Assembly: GCF_014700075.1 (NCBI RefSeq)
Contig: NZ_JACXBU010000001.1
Location: 1-64,000, forward strand
Source of the DNA: Pseudomonas sp. JM0905a
GTDB taxonomy: Bacteria > Pseudomonadota > Gammaproteobacteria > Pseudomonadales > Pseudomonadaceae
DNA length: 64,000 bases
Reading direction: 5' to 3'
A program made the translations under genes and the position numbers. Each line of letters opens with the position of its first letter. The first letter of the stretch is position 1. The notes under the pieces were generated by a model. The model made no database searches and was not told the DNA's origin. It saw only the letters and a program-made list of their open reading frames with translations. Of the stretch, positions 9,718 through 20,934 are shown piece after piece.

Positions 9718-11046
9718 ATGGCTAAGCAAGGTGCTCTCTCCGCGCTCAGCAATGGCGGGTTGTCCGAGCTCTGGGCTCGACTGCGTTTCCTGTTCCTGGC
9801 GATCATCGTCTACCGGATCGGTGCGCACATCCCAGTGCCCGGTATCAACCCTGACCGGCTGGCCGAGCTGTTCCGGCAGAACGAGGGGACCATTCTTAGC
9901 CTGTTCAACATGTTCTCTGGCGGCGCGCTGGAGCGCATGAGCATCTTTGCACTGGGGATCATGCCGTACATCTCGGCGTCGATCATCATGCAGCTCATGA
10001 CCGCTATCAGCCCGCAGCTGGAGCAGTTGAAGAAGGAAGGTGAAGCTGGCCGTCGTAAGATCAGCCAGTACACCCGCTACGGCACTGTAGCCTTGGCATT
10101 GGTCCAGGCCATCGGCATGTCCGTTGGTCTGGCCAGTCAAGGCGTCGCTTTCTCGACTGATTTCGGCTTCTACTTCGTGGCTGTCACCACCTTCGTGGCT
10201 GGTGCGATGTTCATGATGTGGCTGGGCGAACAGATCACTGAGCGCGGTGTCGGCAACGGTATCTCGATGCTGATTTTTGCTGGCATCGTGGCCGGTCTGC
10301 CGAGGGCGATCGGGCAGTCTTTCGAGTCTGCACGTCAGGGCGATATCAACATCTTCGCTCTGGTCGCCATCGGATTGTTGGCAGTAGCGATCATCGGTTT
10401 CGTGGTGTTCATTGAGCGTGGTCAGCGTCGCATTGCGGTGCACTACGCCAAGCGTCAGCAGGGCCGCAAGGTCTTCGCTGCGCAGACTAGCCACCTGCCG
10501 TTGAAGGTGAACATGGCCGGCGTTATCCCGGCTATTTTCGCCAGCAGCATTCTGCTGTTCCCGGCCTCTCTGGGCGCCTGGTTCGGTCAGTCCGAAAGCA
10601 TGGGCTGGCTGCAGGACGTCGCACAGGCTATCGCTCCTGGTCAGCCGTTGAACATTCTGCTGTTTAGTGCAGGGATCGTATTCTTCTGCTTCTTCTACAC
10701 AGCTCTGATGTTCAATCCGAAAGACGTGGCGGAGAACCTGAAGAAGTCCGGTGCCTTTATTCCGGGTATCCGACCGGGCGAGCAGTCGGCGCGCTATATC
10801 GATGGCGTACTGACCCGCTTGACCATGTTTGGTGCTCTGTACATGACGGCTGTTTGCCTGCTGCCCCAGTTCCTGGTGGTTGCAGCGAATGTACCGTTCT
10901 ACCTTGGCGGGACCTCGTTGCTGATCGTGGTTGTGGTTGTTATGGACTTTATGGCCCAAGTACAATCCCACCTCGTTTCGCACCAGTACGAATCCCTGAT
11001 GAAGAAAGCCAACCTGAAGGGCTACGGCAGCGGCATGCTCCGCTGA
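9718..11046 (+). CDS. secY: Protein translocase channel subunit SecY
   Basis: SecY forms the inner-membrane channel through which SecA or ribosomes export proteins, with partners SecE and SecG. The 442-residue protein has the ten hydrophobic segments of the family, the signatures [11 protein letters not shown] and [14 protein letters not shown], and the cytosolic loop [11 protein letters not shown]. The C-terminal tail [15 protein letters not shown] is also typical. It sits between rplO and rpmJ, its conserved place in the spc operon. Confidence 0.98.
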   Translation: MAKQGALSALSNGGLSELWARLRFLFLAIIVYRIGAHIPVPGINPDRLAELFRQNEGTILSLFNMFSGGALERMSIFALGIMPYISASIIMQLMTAISPQLEQLKKEGEAGRRKISQYTRYGTVALALVQAIGMSVGLASQGVAFSTDFGFYFVAVTTFVAGAMFMMWLGEQITERGVGNGISMLIFAGIVAGLPRAIGQSFESARQGDINIFALVAIGLLAVAIIGFVVFIERGQRRIAVHYAKRQQGRKVFAAQTSHLPLKVNMAGVIPAIFASSILLFPASLGAWFGQSESMGWLQDVAQAIAPGQPLNILLFSAGIVFFCFFYTALMFNPKDVAENLKKSGAFIPGIRPGEQSARYIDGVLTRLTMFGALYMTAVCLLPQFLVVAANVPFYLGGTSLLIVVVVVMDFMAQVQSHLVSHQYESLMKKANLKGYGSGMLR

Positions 11047-11076
11047 CCCGGTTCCGTAAGGTTCTAGGAGTTACTG

Positions 11077-11193
11077 ATGAAAGTTCGTGCATCGGTGAAA
11101 AAGCTGTGCCGCAACTGCAAGATCATCCGTCGCGACGGTATCGTTCGCGTGATCTGCAGCGCGGAACCGCGTCACAAGCAGCGCCAAGGCTGA
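11077..11193 (+). CDS. rpmJ: 50S ribosomal protein L36, zinc-binding form
   Basis: L36 is the smallest ribosomal protein. Direct translation gives 38 residues beginning [20 protein letters not shown]11, C14, C27 and H33 form the zinc site of the C+ type. The ATG at 11077 follows TAGGAG. The gene closes the spc set and is followed by a hairpin at 11215-11238. Zinc-free paralogues often exist elsewhere in Pseudomonas genomes. Confidence 0.97.
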
Positions 11194-11214
11194 GTGTGAT
11201 TCACGCGTTATGAG

Positions 11215-11238
11215 CCCGGCAGCTAGTGCGCTGCCGGG
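11215..11238 (+). terminator. Hairpin after rpmJ
   Basis: A 9-bp perfect stem at 11215-11223 and 11230-11238 has a 6-base loop, with TTGATTATTCGTTTTT after it. The T tract is interrupted, so read-through is possible. The downstream flank starts the -35 box of the next promoter. Confidence 0.65.
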
Positions 11239-11267
11239 TTGATTATTCGTTTTTACAGCGCTAATAT
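11239..11267 (+). promoter_or_regulatory. Putative sigma70 promoter of the alpha operon
   Basis: TTGATT at 11239-11244 and TAATAT at 11262-11267 are separated by 17 bp. The site starts at the base after the terminator stem and lies about 60 bases before rpsM. The same hairpin-plus-promoter layout occurs before rpsH and, slightly more spaced, before rpsJ. Confidence 0.6.
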
Positions 11268-11325
11268 CTCGCGCCCTTTTCTTGGCTTCCGGGGCGTAGG
11301 TAGCTGTCAACTGGAGTTTCACTGA

Positions 11326-11682
11326 ATGGCCCGTATTGCAGGCGTCAACATTCCAGATAACAAGCACACTGTTATCTCGCTGACCTACATCTACGGTGTT
11401 GGTCGCACCACTGCGCAGAAAATCTGCGCTGTCACCGGCGTAAACCCGGCGGCAAAGATCAAGGATCTCTCTGACGAGCAGATCGAACAGCTGCGTGGCG
11501 AAGTCGCGAAGCTCACCACTGAAGGTGACCTGCGTCGCGAAATCAACATGAACATCAAGCGTCTGATGGACCTGGGCTGCTACCGCGGTCTGCGTCATCG
11601 TCGCGGTCTGCCTGTTCATGGCCAGCGCACCAAGACCAACGCGCGTACCCGTAAGGGCCCGCGTAAGCCGATCCGCAAGTAA
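11326..11682 (+). CDS. rpsM: 30S ribosomal protein S13
   Basis: S13 lies at the top of the small-subunit head and contacts tRNA and the large subunit. The 118-residue protein starts [21 protein letters not shown] and ends with the basic tail [24 protein letters not shown] precedes the ATG. It is the first gene of the alpha operon (rpsM-rpsK-rpsD-rpoA-rplQ). Confidence 0.98.
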   Translation: MARIAGVNIPDNKHTVISLTYIYGVGRTTAQKICAVTGVNPAAKIKDLSDEQIEQLRGEVAKLTTEGDLRREINMNIKRLMDLGCYRGLRHRRGLPVHGQRTKTNARTRKGPRKPIRK

Positions 11683-11712
11683 TTGCGCCCGCGAATCGAC
11701 AGGAATTAAGTC

Positions 11713-12102
11713 ATGGCTAAGCCTGCTGCTCGTCCTCGTAAGAAAATCAAAAAGACAGTGGTGGATGGGATCGCCCATATCCACGCTTCTTTCAACAACA
11801 CCATCGTTACCATCACTGATCGTCAGGGCAATGCTCTGTCCTGGGCGACCTCCGGTGGTTCCGGTTTCCGCGGCTCCCGTAAGAGCACCCCGTTCGCTGC
11901 CCAGGTTGCAGCCGAGCGCGCCGGTCAGGCTGCTCTGGAATACGGCCTGAAGAACCTCGACGTTAACGTCAAGGGCCCGGGTCCGGGTCGCGAATCCGCT
12001 GTGCGTGCACTGAACGCCTGCGGCTATAAGATCGCCAGCATCACCGACGTGACGCCTATCCCGCACAACGGGTGCCGTCCGCCGAAGAAGCGTCGCGTGT
12101 AA
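11713..12102 (+). CDS. rpsK: 30S ribosomal protein S11
   Basis: S11 forms part of the mRNA exit channel on the platform. The 129-residue product has the family motifs [21 protein letters not shown] and the C-terminal [13 protein letters not shown]. In other bacteria an asparagine can isomerise to isoaspartate in this protein. The ATG follows AGGAATTAAG. It is the second gene of the alpha operon. Confidence 0.98.
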   Translation: MAKPAARPRKKIKKTVVDGIAHIHASFNNTIVTITDRQGNALSWATSGGSGFRGSRKSTPFAAQVAAERAGQAALEYGLKNLDVNVKGPGPGRESAVRALNACGYKIASITDVTPIPHNGCRPPKKRRV

Positions 12103-12118
12103 AAGGAGACAGTGAGAA

Positions 12119-12739
12119 ATGGCTCGTTACATTGGTCCCAAGTGCAAACTGTCCCGTCGTGAAGGTACCGACCTCTTCCTGAAGAGTGGTGCTCGCGCGC
12201 TCGAATCCAAGTGCAATATCGAATCCGCTCCTGGCCAGCATGGCGCCCGTCGTGGCCGTCTGTCCGACTACGGCACCCAGCTGCGCGAAAAGCAGAAAGT
12301 TCGCCGCATCTACGGTGTTCTGGAGCGTCAGTTCGGTAACTACTACAAAGAAGCTGCTGCCCGCAAAGGCGCTACCGGCGAAAACCTGCTGCAACTCCTC
12401 GAGTGCCGCCTGGACAACGTCGTGTACCGCATGGGCTTCGGCGCTACTCGTTCCGAGTCCCGTCAGCTGGTTTCCCACAAGGCCATCAGCGTAAACGGTC
12501 AGACCGTGAACGTTCCGTCCTACCAGGTCAAAGCTGGTGACGTGGTTGCCGTTCGCGAGAAGTCGAAGAACCAACTGCGTATCGTCCAGGCCCTCGAACT
12601 GTGCGCCCAGCGTGGCCGCGTGGAGTGGGTCGAGGTCGACGCAGACAAGAAGTCCGGCGTGTTCAAGAGCGTGCCGGCTCGCAGCGATCTGTCCGCCGAC
12701 ATCAACGAAAACCTGATTGTCGAGCTCTACTCCAAGTAA
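12119..12739 (+). CDS. rpsD: 30S ribosomal protein S4
   Basis: S4 nucleates 16S assembly; in E. coli it also represses the alpha operon by binding its leader. The 206-residue product has the N-terminal region with [20 protein letters not shown], and an S4 RNA-binding domain near residues 96-160 ([21 protein letters not shown], in part). AAGGAG precedes the ATG. Confidence 0.98.
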   Translation: MARYIGPKCKLSRREGTDLFLKSGARALESKCNIESAPGQHGARRGRLSDYGTQLREKQKVRRIYGVLERQFGNYYKEAAARKGATGENLLQLLECRLDNVVYRMGFGATRSESRQLVSHKAISVNGQTVNVPSYQVKAGDVVAVREKSKNQLRIVQALELCAQRGRVEWVEVDADKKSGVFKSVPARSDLSADINENLIVELYSK

Positions 12740-12761
12740 GGGCTAGAAAATAGGTGCATCC

Positions 12762-13763
12762 ATGCAGAGTTCGGTAAATGAGTTCCTGACCCCCCGCCAC
12801 ATTGATGTGCAGGTGGTCAGTCCGACCCGCGCCAAGATCACGCTCGAGCCTCTCGAGCGTGGTTTCGGCCATACCCTGGGCAACGCGCTGCGTCGCATCC
12901 TGTTGTCCTCCATGCCTGGCTGTGCAGTAGTCGAGGCCGAAATCGACGGCGTACTCCACGAGTACAGCGCTATCGAGGGTGTTCAGGAAGATGTCATCGA
13001 GATCCTTCTGAACCTCAAAGGTCTGGCTATCAAGCTGCACGGCCGTGACGAAGTAACGCTGAACCTTTCGAAGAAAGGCTCGGGCGTGGTCACTGCTGCC
13101 GATATTCAGCTGGATCATGATGTCGAAATCGTCAACGGCGACCACGTGATCGCCAACCTGGCGGAAAACGGCGTCCTGAACATGAAGCTCAAGGTGTCTC
13201 GCGGCCGTGGCTATGAGCCCGCCGACGCGCGCCAGAGCGACGAAGACGAGAGCCGCAGCATTGGTCGTCTGCAGCTCGACGCCTCGTTCAGTCCCGTCCG
13301 TCGTGTTGCCTACGTGGTTGAAAACGCCCGTGTGGAGCAGCGCACCAACCTGGACAAGCTGGTCATCGATCTGGAAACCAACGGCACCCTGGACCCTGAA
13401 GAGGCCATCCGTCGTGCCGCTACCATCCTGCAACACCAACTGGCTGCGTTCGTCGACCTGAAAGGCGACAGCGAGCCGGTAGTGGTTGAGCAGGAAGACG
13501 AGATCGATCCGATCCTGCTTCGTCCGGTTGATGACCTCGAGCTGACCGTACGTTCGGCCAACTGCCTGAAGGCGGAGAACATCTACTACATCGGTGACCT
13601 GATTCAGCGCACTGAAGTAGAGCTGTTGAAGACTCCGAACCTGGGCAAGAAGTCCCTGACCGAGATCAAGGACGTCCTGGCCTCCCGTGGTCTGTCCCTC
13701 GGCATGCGCCTCGACAACTGGCCGCCGGCAAGTCTCAAGAAGGACGACAAGGCGACTGCCTGA
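12762..13763 (+). CDS. rpoA: RNA polymerase alpha subunit
   Basis: The alpha subunit dimerises to nucleate RNA polymerase assembly; its C-terminal domain contacts UP elements and activators. The 333-residue product has the N domain ([19 protein letters not shown]) and the C domain with [20 protein letters not shown], containing the DNA-binding arginine equivalent to R265 of E. coli. It lies between rpsD and rplQ, as in other gammaproteobacteria. Confidence 0.98.
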   Translation: MQSSVNEFLTPRHIDVQVVSPTRAKITLEPLERGFGHTLGNALRRILLSSMPGCAVVEAEIDGVLHEYSAIEGVQEDVIEILLNLKGLAIKLHGRDEVTLNLSKKGSGVVTAADIQLDHDVEIVNGDHVIANLAENGVLNMKLKVSRGRGYEPADARQSDEDESRSIGRLQLDASFSPVRRVAYVVENARVEQRTNLDKLVIDLETNGTLDPEEAIRRAATILQHQLAAFVDLKGDSEPVVVEQEDEIDPILLRPVDDLELTVRSANCLKAENIYYIGDLIQRTEVELLKTPNLGKKSLTEIKDVLASRGLSLGMRLDNWPPASLKKDDKATA

Positions 13764-13807
13764 TCGTCGTAATCACCGAACGTAGAAGTTTGGTAAGGAA
13801 TTGAACC

Positions 13808-14197
13808 ATGCGTCATCGTAAAAGTGGCCGTCACCTGAGCCGCACCAGCGCACACCGCAAGGCCATGTTCCAGAACATGGCGGTGTCGCTGTTCGAGCAC
13901 GAACTGATCAAAACCACCCTGCCCAAAGCCAAGGAACTGCGTCGCGTTGCCGAGCCGCTGATCACCCTGGCCAAGGAAGACAGCGTTGCCAACCGTCGTC
14001 TGGCTTTCGACCGTACCCGTTCGAAAGCTGCCGTAGGCAAGCTGTTCAACGATCTGGGCAAGCGCTACGCCAACCGTCAGGGCGGCTACCTGCGCATCCT
14101 GAAGTGCGGTTTCCGCGCTGGCGACAACGCTCCCATGGCTTACGTCGAGCTGGTTGACCGTCCGGTCGCTGGTGAAGTCGAAGCTGCTGCCGAGTAA
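13808..14197 (+). CDS. rplQ: 50S ribosomal protein L17
   Basis: L17 lies near the exit tunnel on the large subunit. The 129-residue product starts [20 protein letters not shown], the classic signature. TAAGGAA precedes the ATG. It is the last gene of the ribosomal cluster, and a strong terminator follows 15 bases after its stop codon. Confidence 0.98.
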   Translation: MRHRKSGRHLSRTSAHRKAMFQNMAVSLFEHELIKTTLPKAKELRRVAEPLITLAKEDSVANRRLAFDRTRSKAAVGKLFNDLGKRYANRQGGYLRILKCGFRAGDNAPMAYVELVDRPVAGEVEAAAE

Positions 14198-14212
14198 GTC
14201 GGTCGTTGCATG

Positions 14213-14241
14213 AAAAACCGGGCCTTGTGCCCGGTTTTTTT
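14213..14241 (+). terminator. Intrinsic terminator of the alpha operon
   Basis: A perfect 11-bp stem at 14213-14223 and 14229-14239 with a 5-base loop carries seven T residues at its 3' side. It ends the ribosomal transcript before katA. Confidence 0.95.
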
Positions 14242-14253
14242 ATGCCTGTTAAA

Positions 14254-14268
14254 TTAGCTGATATCTAT
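14254..14268. promoter_or_regulatory. OxyR-like site upstream of katA
   Basis: Read on the minus strand, this 15-mer is ATAGATATCAGCTAA. It matches the OxyR element ATAGnTnnnAnCTAT at all fixed positions except the last. A second adjacent element at the usual 22-bp phase was looked for and is poor. OxyR controls the major catalase in Pseudomonas, which supports the assignment, but it is a motif call only. Confidence 0.45.
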
Positions 14269-14370
14269 CGATTGATTGCTCTTAATAAATTGGAGGCAAT
14301 TATTGGCTGGCTCGATACTCCTACTCACCCGGTTATGCCGGAATCAAAAGAGCCCAAAAGGAGATGTTGC

Positions 14371-15816
14371 ATGAGCCAGAAGCCAATTCTCACCACGACC
14401 GCTGGTAATCCGGTTGCGGATAACCAGAACTCCCTCAGTGCCGGGCCGCGCGGGCCACTGTTGCTCCAGGACTACCACCTGATCGAGAAGCTGGCTCACC
14501 AGAACCGCGAGCGCATTCCGGAACGTGTGGTGCACGCCAAGGGCTGGGGCGCCTATGGCACGTTGACCATCACGAACGACATTACCCGCTACAGCAAGGC
14601 TTCCGTGTTCTCCGAGGTTGGCAAGAAGACCCAGGTGCTCGCGCGCTTCTCCACCGTAGCAGGTGAGCTCGGAGCCGCTGACGCCGAGCGCGATGTGCGT
14701 GGTTTCGCCCTGAAGTTCTACTCCGAGCAAGGCAACTGGGATGTGGTGGGCAACAACACCCCCATTTTCTTCATCCGTGACCCGCTAAAGTTCCCCGACT
14801 TCATTCACACCCAGAAGCGGCACCCGAAGACCAACCTGCGCTCCAATACGGCCGCCTGGGATTTCTGGTCGCTGTCGCCGGAGAGCCTGCACCAGGTGAC
14901 GATCCTGATGTCAGACCGCGGCCTGCCCACGGACGTGCGCCACATCAATGGCTACGGTTCGCACACCTACAGCTTCATCAACGCAGCCAACGAGCGATTC
15001 TGGGTCAAGTTCCACTTCAAGACGCTGCAGGGCCACAAGCACTGGACCAACGACGAGGCCGCTGCAGTGGTTGGCCGCAGCCGCGAAACCACCCAGGAGG
15101 ACCTGTTCTACAGCATCGAGAATGGCGACTTCCCGAAGTGGCGCTTCTGCATCCAGGTCATGACTGAAGAGCAGGCCCGCAACACCCGCTATAACCCCTT
15201 CGACCTGACCAAGGTCTGGCCCCATGCAGAGTTCCCGCTGATCGAAGTGGGCATCGTGGAGCTGAATCGCAACCCGGAAAATTACTTCGCCGAGATCGAA
15301 CAGGCTGCGTTCTCGCCTTCCAACGTGGTACCCGGCATCGGTCATTCGCCCGACAAGATGCTCCAGGCTCGCGTATTCAGCTACGCCGATGCGCACCGCT
15401 ACCGCTTGGGGACCCACTACGAGGCGCTGCCGGTGAACGCGCCGAAATGCCCGGTTCACCACTATCACAAGGACGGTGCGATGCGCTTCTTCGCCAGCAG
15501 CCAGAACCCGGACGCGTACTACGAGCCGAATTCGTTTGGTGGCCCAGCGCAGTCGGCGGAGTACGCAGAGCCGGCAGTGGCAATCGACGGCGCGGCCGAT
15601 CGCTACGACCATCGCGATGGCAATGACGACTACAGCCAGCCACGTGCGTTGTTCGGGCTGTTCGACGAAGGCCAGCGGCAGCGGCTGTTCGCGAATATCG
15701 CCGCGTCCATGGCGGGCGTGCCGCAGTTCATCATCGACCGCCAGCTGGCGCACTTCGACAAGGTGCACCCGGACTACGGCAACGGAGTTCGCGCAGCGCT
15801 CGCAGATGGCAACTGA
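14371..15816 (+). CDS. katA: Major heme catalase
   Basis: This monofunctional heme catalase converts hydrogen peroxide to water and oxygen. The 481-residue product is of the small-subunit type. Visible active-site elements are the distal H55 in RVVHAKG, N128 in [13 protein letters not shown] and the proximal heme ligand Y338 in [11 protein letters not shown]. The start at 14371 follows AAAAGGAG; the frame is open further upstream, but that stretch contains the rplQ terminator. The family normally starts MSQKP-like. It follows the ribosomal cluster and converges on uvrA. An OxyR-like site lies about 110 bases upstream. Confidence 0.97.
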   Translation: MSQKPILTTTAGNPVADNQNSLSAGPRGPLLLQDYHLIEKLAHQNRERIPERVVHAKGWGAYGTLTITNDITRYSKASVFSEVGKKTQVLARFSTVAGELGAADAERDVRGFALKFYSEQGNWDVVGNNTPIFFIRDPLKFPDFIHTQKRHPKTNLRSNTAAWDFWSLSPESLHQVTILMSDRGLPTDVRHINGYGSHTYSFINAANERFWVKFHFKTLQGHKHWTNDEAAAVVGRSRETTQEDLFYSIENGDFPKWRFCIQVMTEEQARNTRYNPFDLTKVWPHAEFPLIEVGIVELNRNPENYFAEIEQAAFSPSNVVPGIGHSPDKMLQARVFSYADAHRYRLGTHYEALPVNAPKCPVHHYHKDGAMRFFASSQNPDAYYEPNSFGGPAQSAEYAEPAVAIDGAADRYDHRDGNDDYSQPRALFGLFDEGQRQRLFANIAASMAGVPQFIIDRQLAHFDKVHPDYGNGVRAALADGN

Positions 15817-15836
15817 GCCGCAGTTCACCCTGAATG

Positions 15837-15869
15837 AAAAAGGCCGGGCATCACTGTCCGGCCTTTTTT
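15837..15869. terminator. Bidirectional terminator between katA and uvrA
   Basis: A stem of nine pairs with one G:T, extended by five A:T pairs (15837-15850 with 15855-15868), encloses TCAC. T runs are present on both strands. It can terminate katA on plus and uvrA on minus; the two stop codons are only 69 bases apart. Confidence 0.92.
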
Positions 15870-15885
15870 CGTCGCCTCGGCTGAA

Positions 15886-18720
<2,835 letters not shown>

Positions 18721-18751
18721 AACGGCCTCACTTGGCGGGCGGAAACCCGCG

Positions 18752-18781
18752 ATTATACGGCCCGCCGCTTGAACGCGGCAA
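18752..18781 (-). promoter_or_regulatory. Sigma70 promoter of uvrA
   Basis: On the minus strand, TTGCCG (18781-18776) and a perfect TATAAT (18757-18752) are separated by 18 bp. The predicted start lies some 25 bases before the GTG of uvrA. I saw no LexA-type CTG-N10-CAG palindrome overlapping it. Confidence 0.6.
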
Positions 18782-18927
18782 AGCGTCACAAGCGTGTCGC
18801 AATCCGCCGGGACTGCTAGAATGCGCGGCATTTTTCAGGCACCGGCGACAGCCGGGCACCCAGGACGGGTGGCCAGCCAGACAGGGGCGCATGACGCAGC
18901 CCCCGATCGCTTTCCCTCGAGGCACCT

Positions 18928-20322
18928 ATGCACGATTCCCACTCAGAACGCATGAGCGGCAGCGAAACGCGCGCAGCCAGCGGCCTGGCCCTGGTGTTCG
19001 CATTCCGCATGCTCGGCATGTTCATGGTATTGCCGGTGCTGGCCACCTACGGCCAGGACCTTGCCGGCGCCACCCCGGCCCTGATCGGCCTGGCCATCGG
19101 CGCCTACGGCCTGACCCAGGCTGTGCTGCAGATTCCCTTCGGCGTCATTTCCGACCGCATCGGTCGCCTGCCGGTGATCTACATCGGCCTGCTGATTTTC
19201 GCTGCCGGCGCAGCCCTGGCGGCCAATGCCGACTCTATCTGGGGCGTGATCGCCGGCCGTGTGCTGCAGGGCGCTGGCGCCATTTCCGCAGCGGTGATGG
19301 CCCTGCTGTCCGACCTCACCCGCGAGCAGCACCGCACCAAGGCCATGGCCATGATCGGCATGAGCATCGGCGTGTCCTTCGCCGTCGCCATGGTGGTCGG
19401 GCCGCTGCTGACCCGTGCCTTCGGCCTGTCCGGACTGTTCTGGGCCACCGCCGTCATGGCGCTGTTGGGCATCGTGATCATTGCCACCATGGTGCCGCGT
19501 GCCGCCCACCCGTTGCAGCACCGTGAATCCGGCGTGGCACGCCAGGCGCTGTTGCCTACCCTCCGGCACCCGGACCTGCTGCGCCTGGACTTCGGCATCC
19601 TCGCCCTGCACGCCATCCTCATGGCCAGTTTCGTCGCCCTGCCGCTGGCGCTGGTGGAAAAGGCCGGCCTGCCCAAGGAAGAGCACTGGTGGGTCTATCT
19701 CACCGCGCTGCTGGTGGGCTTCTTCGGCATGGTTCCCTTCATCATCTATGGCGAGAAGAAGCGCCAGATGAAGCGTGTGCTGGTCGGCGCGGTCGCGGTG
19801 CTCTGCGCCTGCGAGCTGTTCTTCTGGCAGTTCGGCGACAGCCTGCGTGCGCTGGTGTTCGGCGCCATCGTCTTCTTCACCGCGTTCAACCTGCTGGAGG
19901 CCTCGCTGCCGTCGCTGATCAGCAAGGTGGCGCCGGCCGGCGGCAAGGGCACCGCCATGGGCGTGTACTCCACCAGCCAGTTCCTCGGCGCGGCTGTTGG
20001 AGGCATTTTCGGTGGCTGGCTATTCCAGCATGGCGGCCTGTCGACGGTGTTCGTCGGTTGTGCAGTGGTCTGTGCGATTTGGTTGGCCATTGCTGTTACT
20101 ATGCGTGAACCTCCGTACGTAACCAGCCTGCGCCTGCCGCTAGGCGCCGCCGCTGTAGCCGATAGCGGCCTGGTTGCGCGTTTGTTGGCACTGCCCGGAG
20201 TGGCGGATGCCGTCGTGGTGGCCGAAGAGGCGGCCATCTATATCAAAGTGGATTCTGAGAAACTGGACCGCGCGTCCCTGGAGCGCCTGATCGAATCGGG
20301 CCCGGAACGCGCTGAAGCCTAG
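18928..20322 (+). CDS. MFS transporter, YajR-like
   Basis: This is an inner-membrane major facilitator superfamily protein of 464 residues, so it likely exports or imports a small solute; the substrate is unknown. It has about twelve hydrophobic segments. Motif A of the family is seen in the loop after segment 2 (FGVISDRIGRLPV). The last ~65 residues (ARLLALPGVADAVVVAEEAAIYIKV, in part) form a soluble tail resembling the YAM domain of E. coli YajR. It is divergent from uvrA and 9 bases ahead of ssb, so the two may be cotranscribed. The same order uvrA-MFS-ssb is known in P. aeruginosa. Confidence 0.88.
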   Translation: MHDSHSERMSGSETRAASGLALVFAFRMLGMFMVLPVLATYGQDLAGATPALIGLAIGAYGLTQAVLQIPFGVISDRIGRLPVIYIGLLIFAAGAALAANADSIWGVIAGRVLQGAGAISAAVMALLSDLTREQHRTKAMAMIGMSIGVSFAVAMVVGPLLTRAFGLSGLFWATAVMALLGIVIIATMVPRAAHPLQHRESGVARQALLPTLRHPDLLRLDFGILALHAILMASFVALPLALVEKAGLPKEEHWWVYLTALLVGFFGMVPFIIYGEKKRQMKRVLVGAVAVLCACELFFWQFGDSLRALVFGAIVFFTAFNLLEASLPSLISKVAPAGGKGTAMGVYSTSQFLGAAVGGIFGGWLFQHGGLSTVFVGCAVVCAIWLAIAVTMREPPYVTSLRLPLGAAAVADSGLVARLLALPGVADAVVVAEEAAIYIKVDSEKLDRASLERLIESGPERAEA

Positions 20323-20331
20323 GAGAACGTC

Positions 20332-20817
20332 ATGGCCCGTGGGGTTAACAAAGTCATTCTGGTTGGTAACGTCGGTGGTGATCCGGAAACCCGCTATCTG
20401 CCCAACGGCAACGCGGTAACCAACATCACCCTGGCCACCAGCGAGTCCTGGAAGGACAAGCAGACCGGCCAGCAGCAGGAGCGCACCGAATGGCACCGCG
20501 TGGTGTTCTTCGGCCGCCTCGCCGAAATCGCCGGTGAGTACCTGCGCAAGGGCTCGCAAGTCTACGTCGAAGGCGCCCTGCGCACCCGCGAGTGGGAAAA
20601 GGACGGCGTGAAGCGCTACACCACCGAGATCGTGGTCGACATCAACGGCCAGATGCAGCTGCTCGGCGGCCGTCCTGGCAGCGAAGGCGACGCGCCGCGC
20701 GCGCCGCGCCCTCAGCGTGAGCCGCAGCAGTCTGCTCCGCAGCAGCGCCCGGCTCCGCAGCCCGCCGCCCAGCCGGCTCCGGACTACGACAGCTTCGACG
20801 ACGACATCCCGTTCTGA
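20332..20817 (+). CDS. ssb: Single-stranded DNA-binding protein
   Basis: SSB coats single-stranded DNA during replication and repair and recruits partners through its tail. The 161-residue protein has the OB fold (residues 1-110, starting [19 protein letters not shown]), a Q/P/A-rich linker with several QQ and PQ runs, and the acidic tip DDDIPF. TAGGAG lies before the ATG. A strong terminator follows at 20842-20871. Confidence 0.98.
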   Translation: MARGVNKVILVGNVGGDPETRYLPNGNAVTNITLATSESWKDKQTGQQQERTEWHRVVFFGRLAEIAGEYLRKGSQVYVEGALRTREWEKDGVKRYTTEIVVDINGQMQLLGGRPGSEGDAPRAPRPQREPQQSAPQQRPAPQPAAQPAPDYDSFDDDIPF

Positions 20818-20841
20818 GTCGAATCGCGTAAGCGGAAAGAC

Positions 20842-20871
20842 AAAGGCGCAGCCCTCGGGCTGCGCCTTTTT
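20842..20871. terminator. Intrinsic terminator after ssb
   Basis: A stem of at least 12 pairs (20842-20853 with 20858-20869 or one step further) has a CTCG-type loop and a T run. An AAA run at its 5' side makes it usable in reverse for the receptor gene that ends at 20935. Confidence 0.9.
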
Positions 20872-20934
20872 CGTTTCTGAGGCCGATCGCCAGCCCTGGG
20901 GGGAATGCTGACCCAGAGCTGGAAGTCGGTCAGC

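Noticed and set aside
9097-10983. 628-codon open frame on minus, opposite rpmD-rplO-secY
   Set aside because: It crosses three certain genes in antisense and has no recognisable domain.
14206-14370. N-terminal extension of katA by 55 codons
   Set aside because: It would begin before the rplQ terminator and contain the regulatory region; the ATG at 14371 has a strong ribosome binding site and the family start.
18722-18927. LexA box between uvrA and the MFS gene
   Set aside because: No CTG-N10-CAG palindrome with the usual TATAT-like interior was found near the uvrA promoter.
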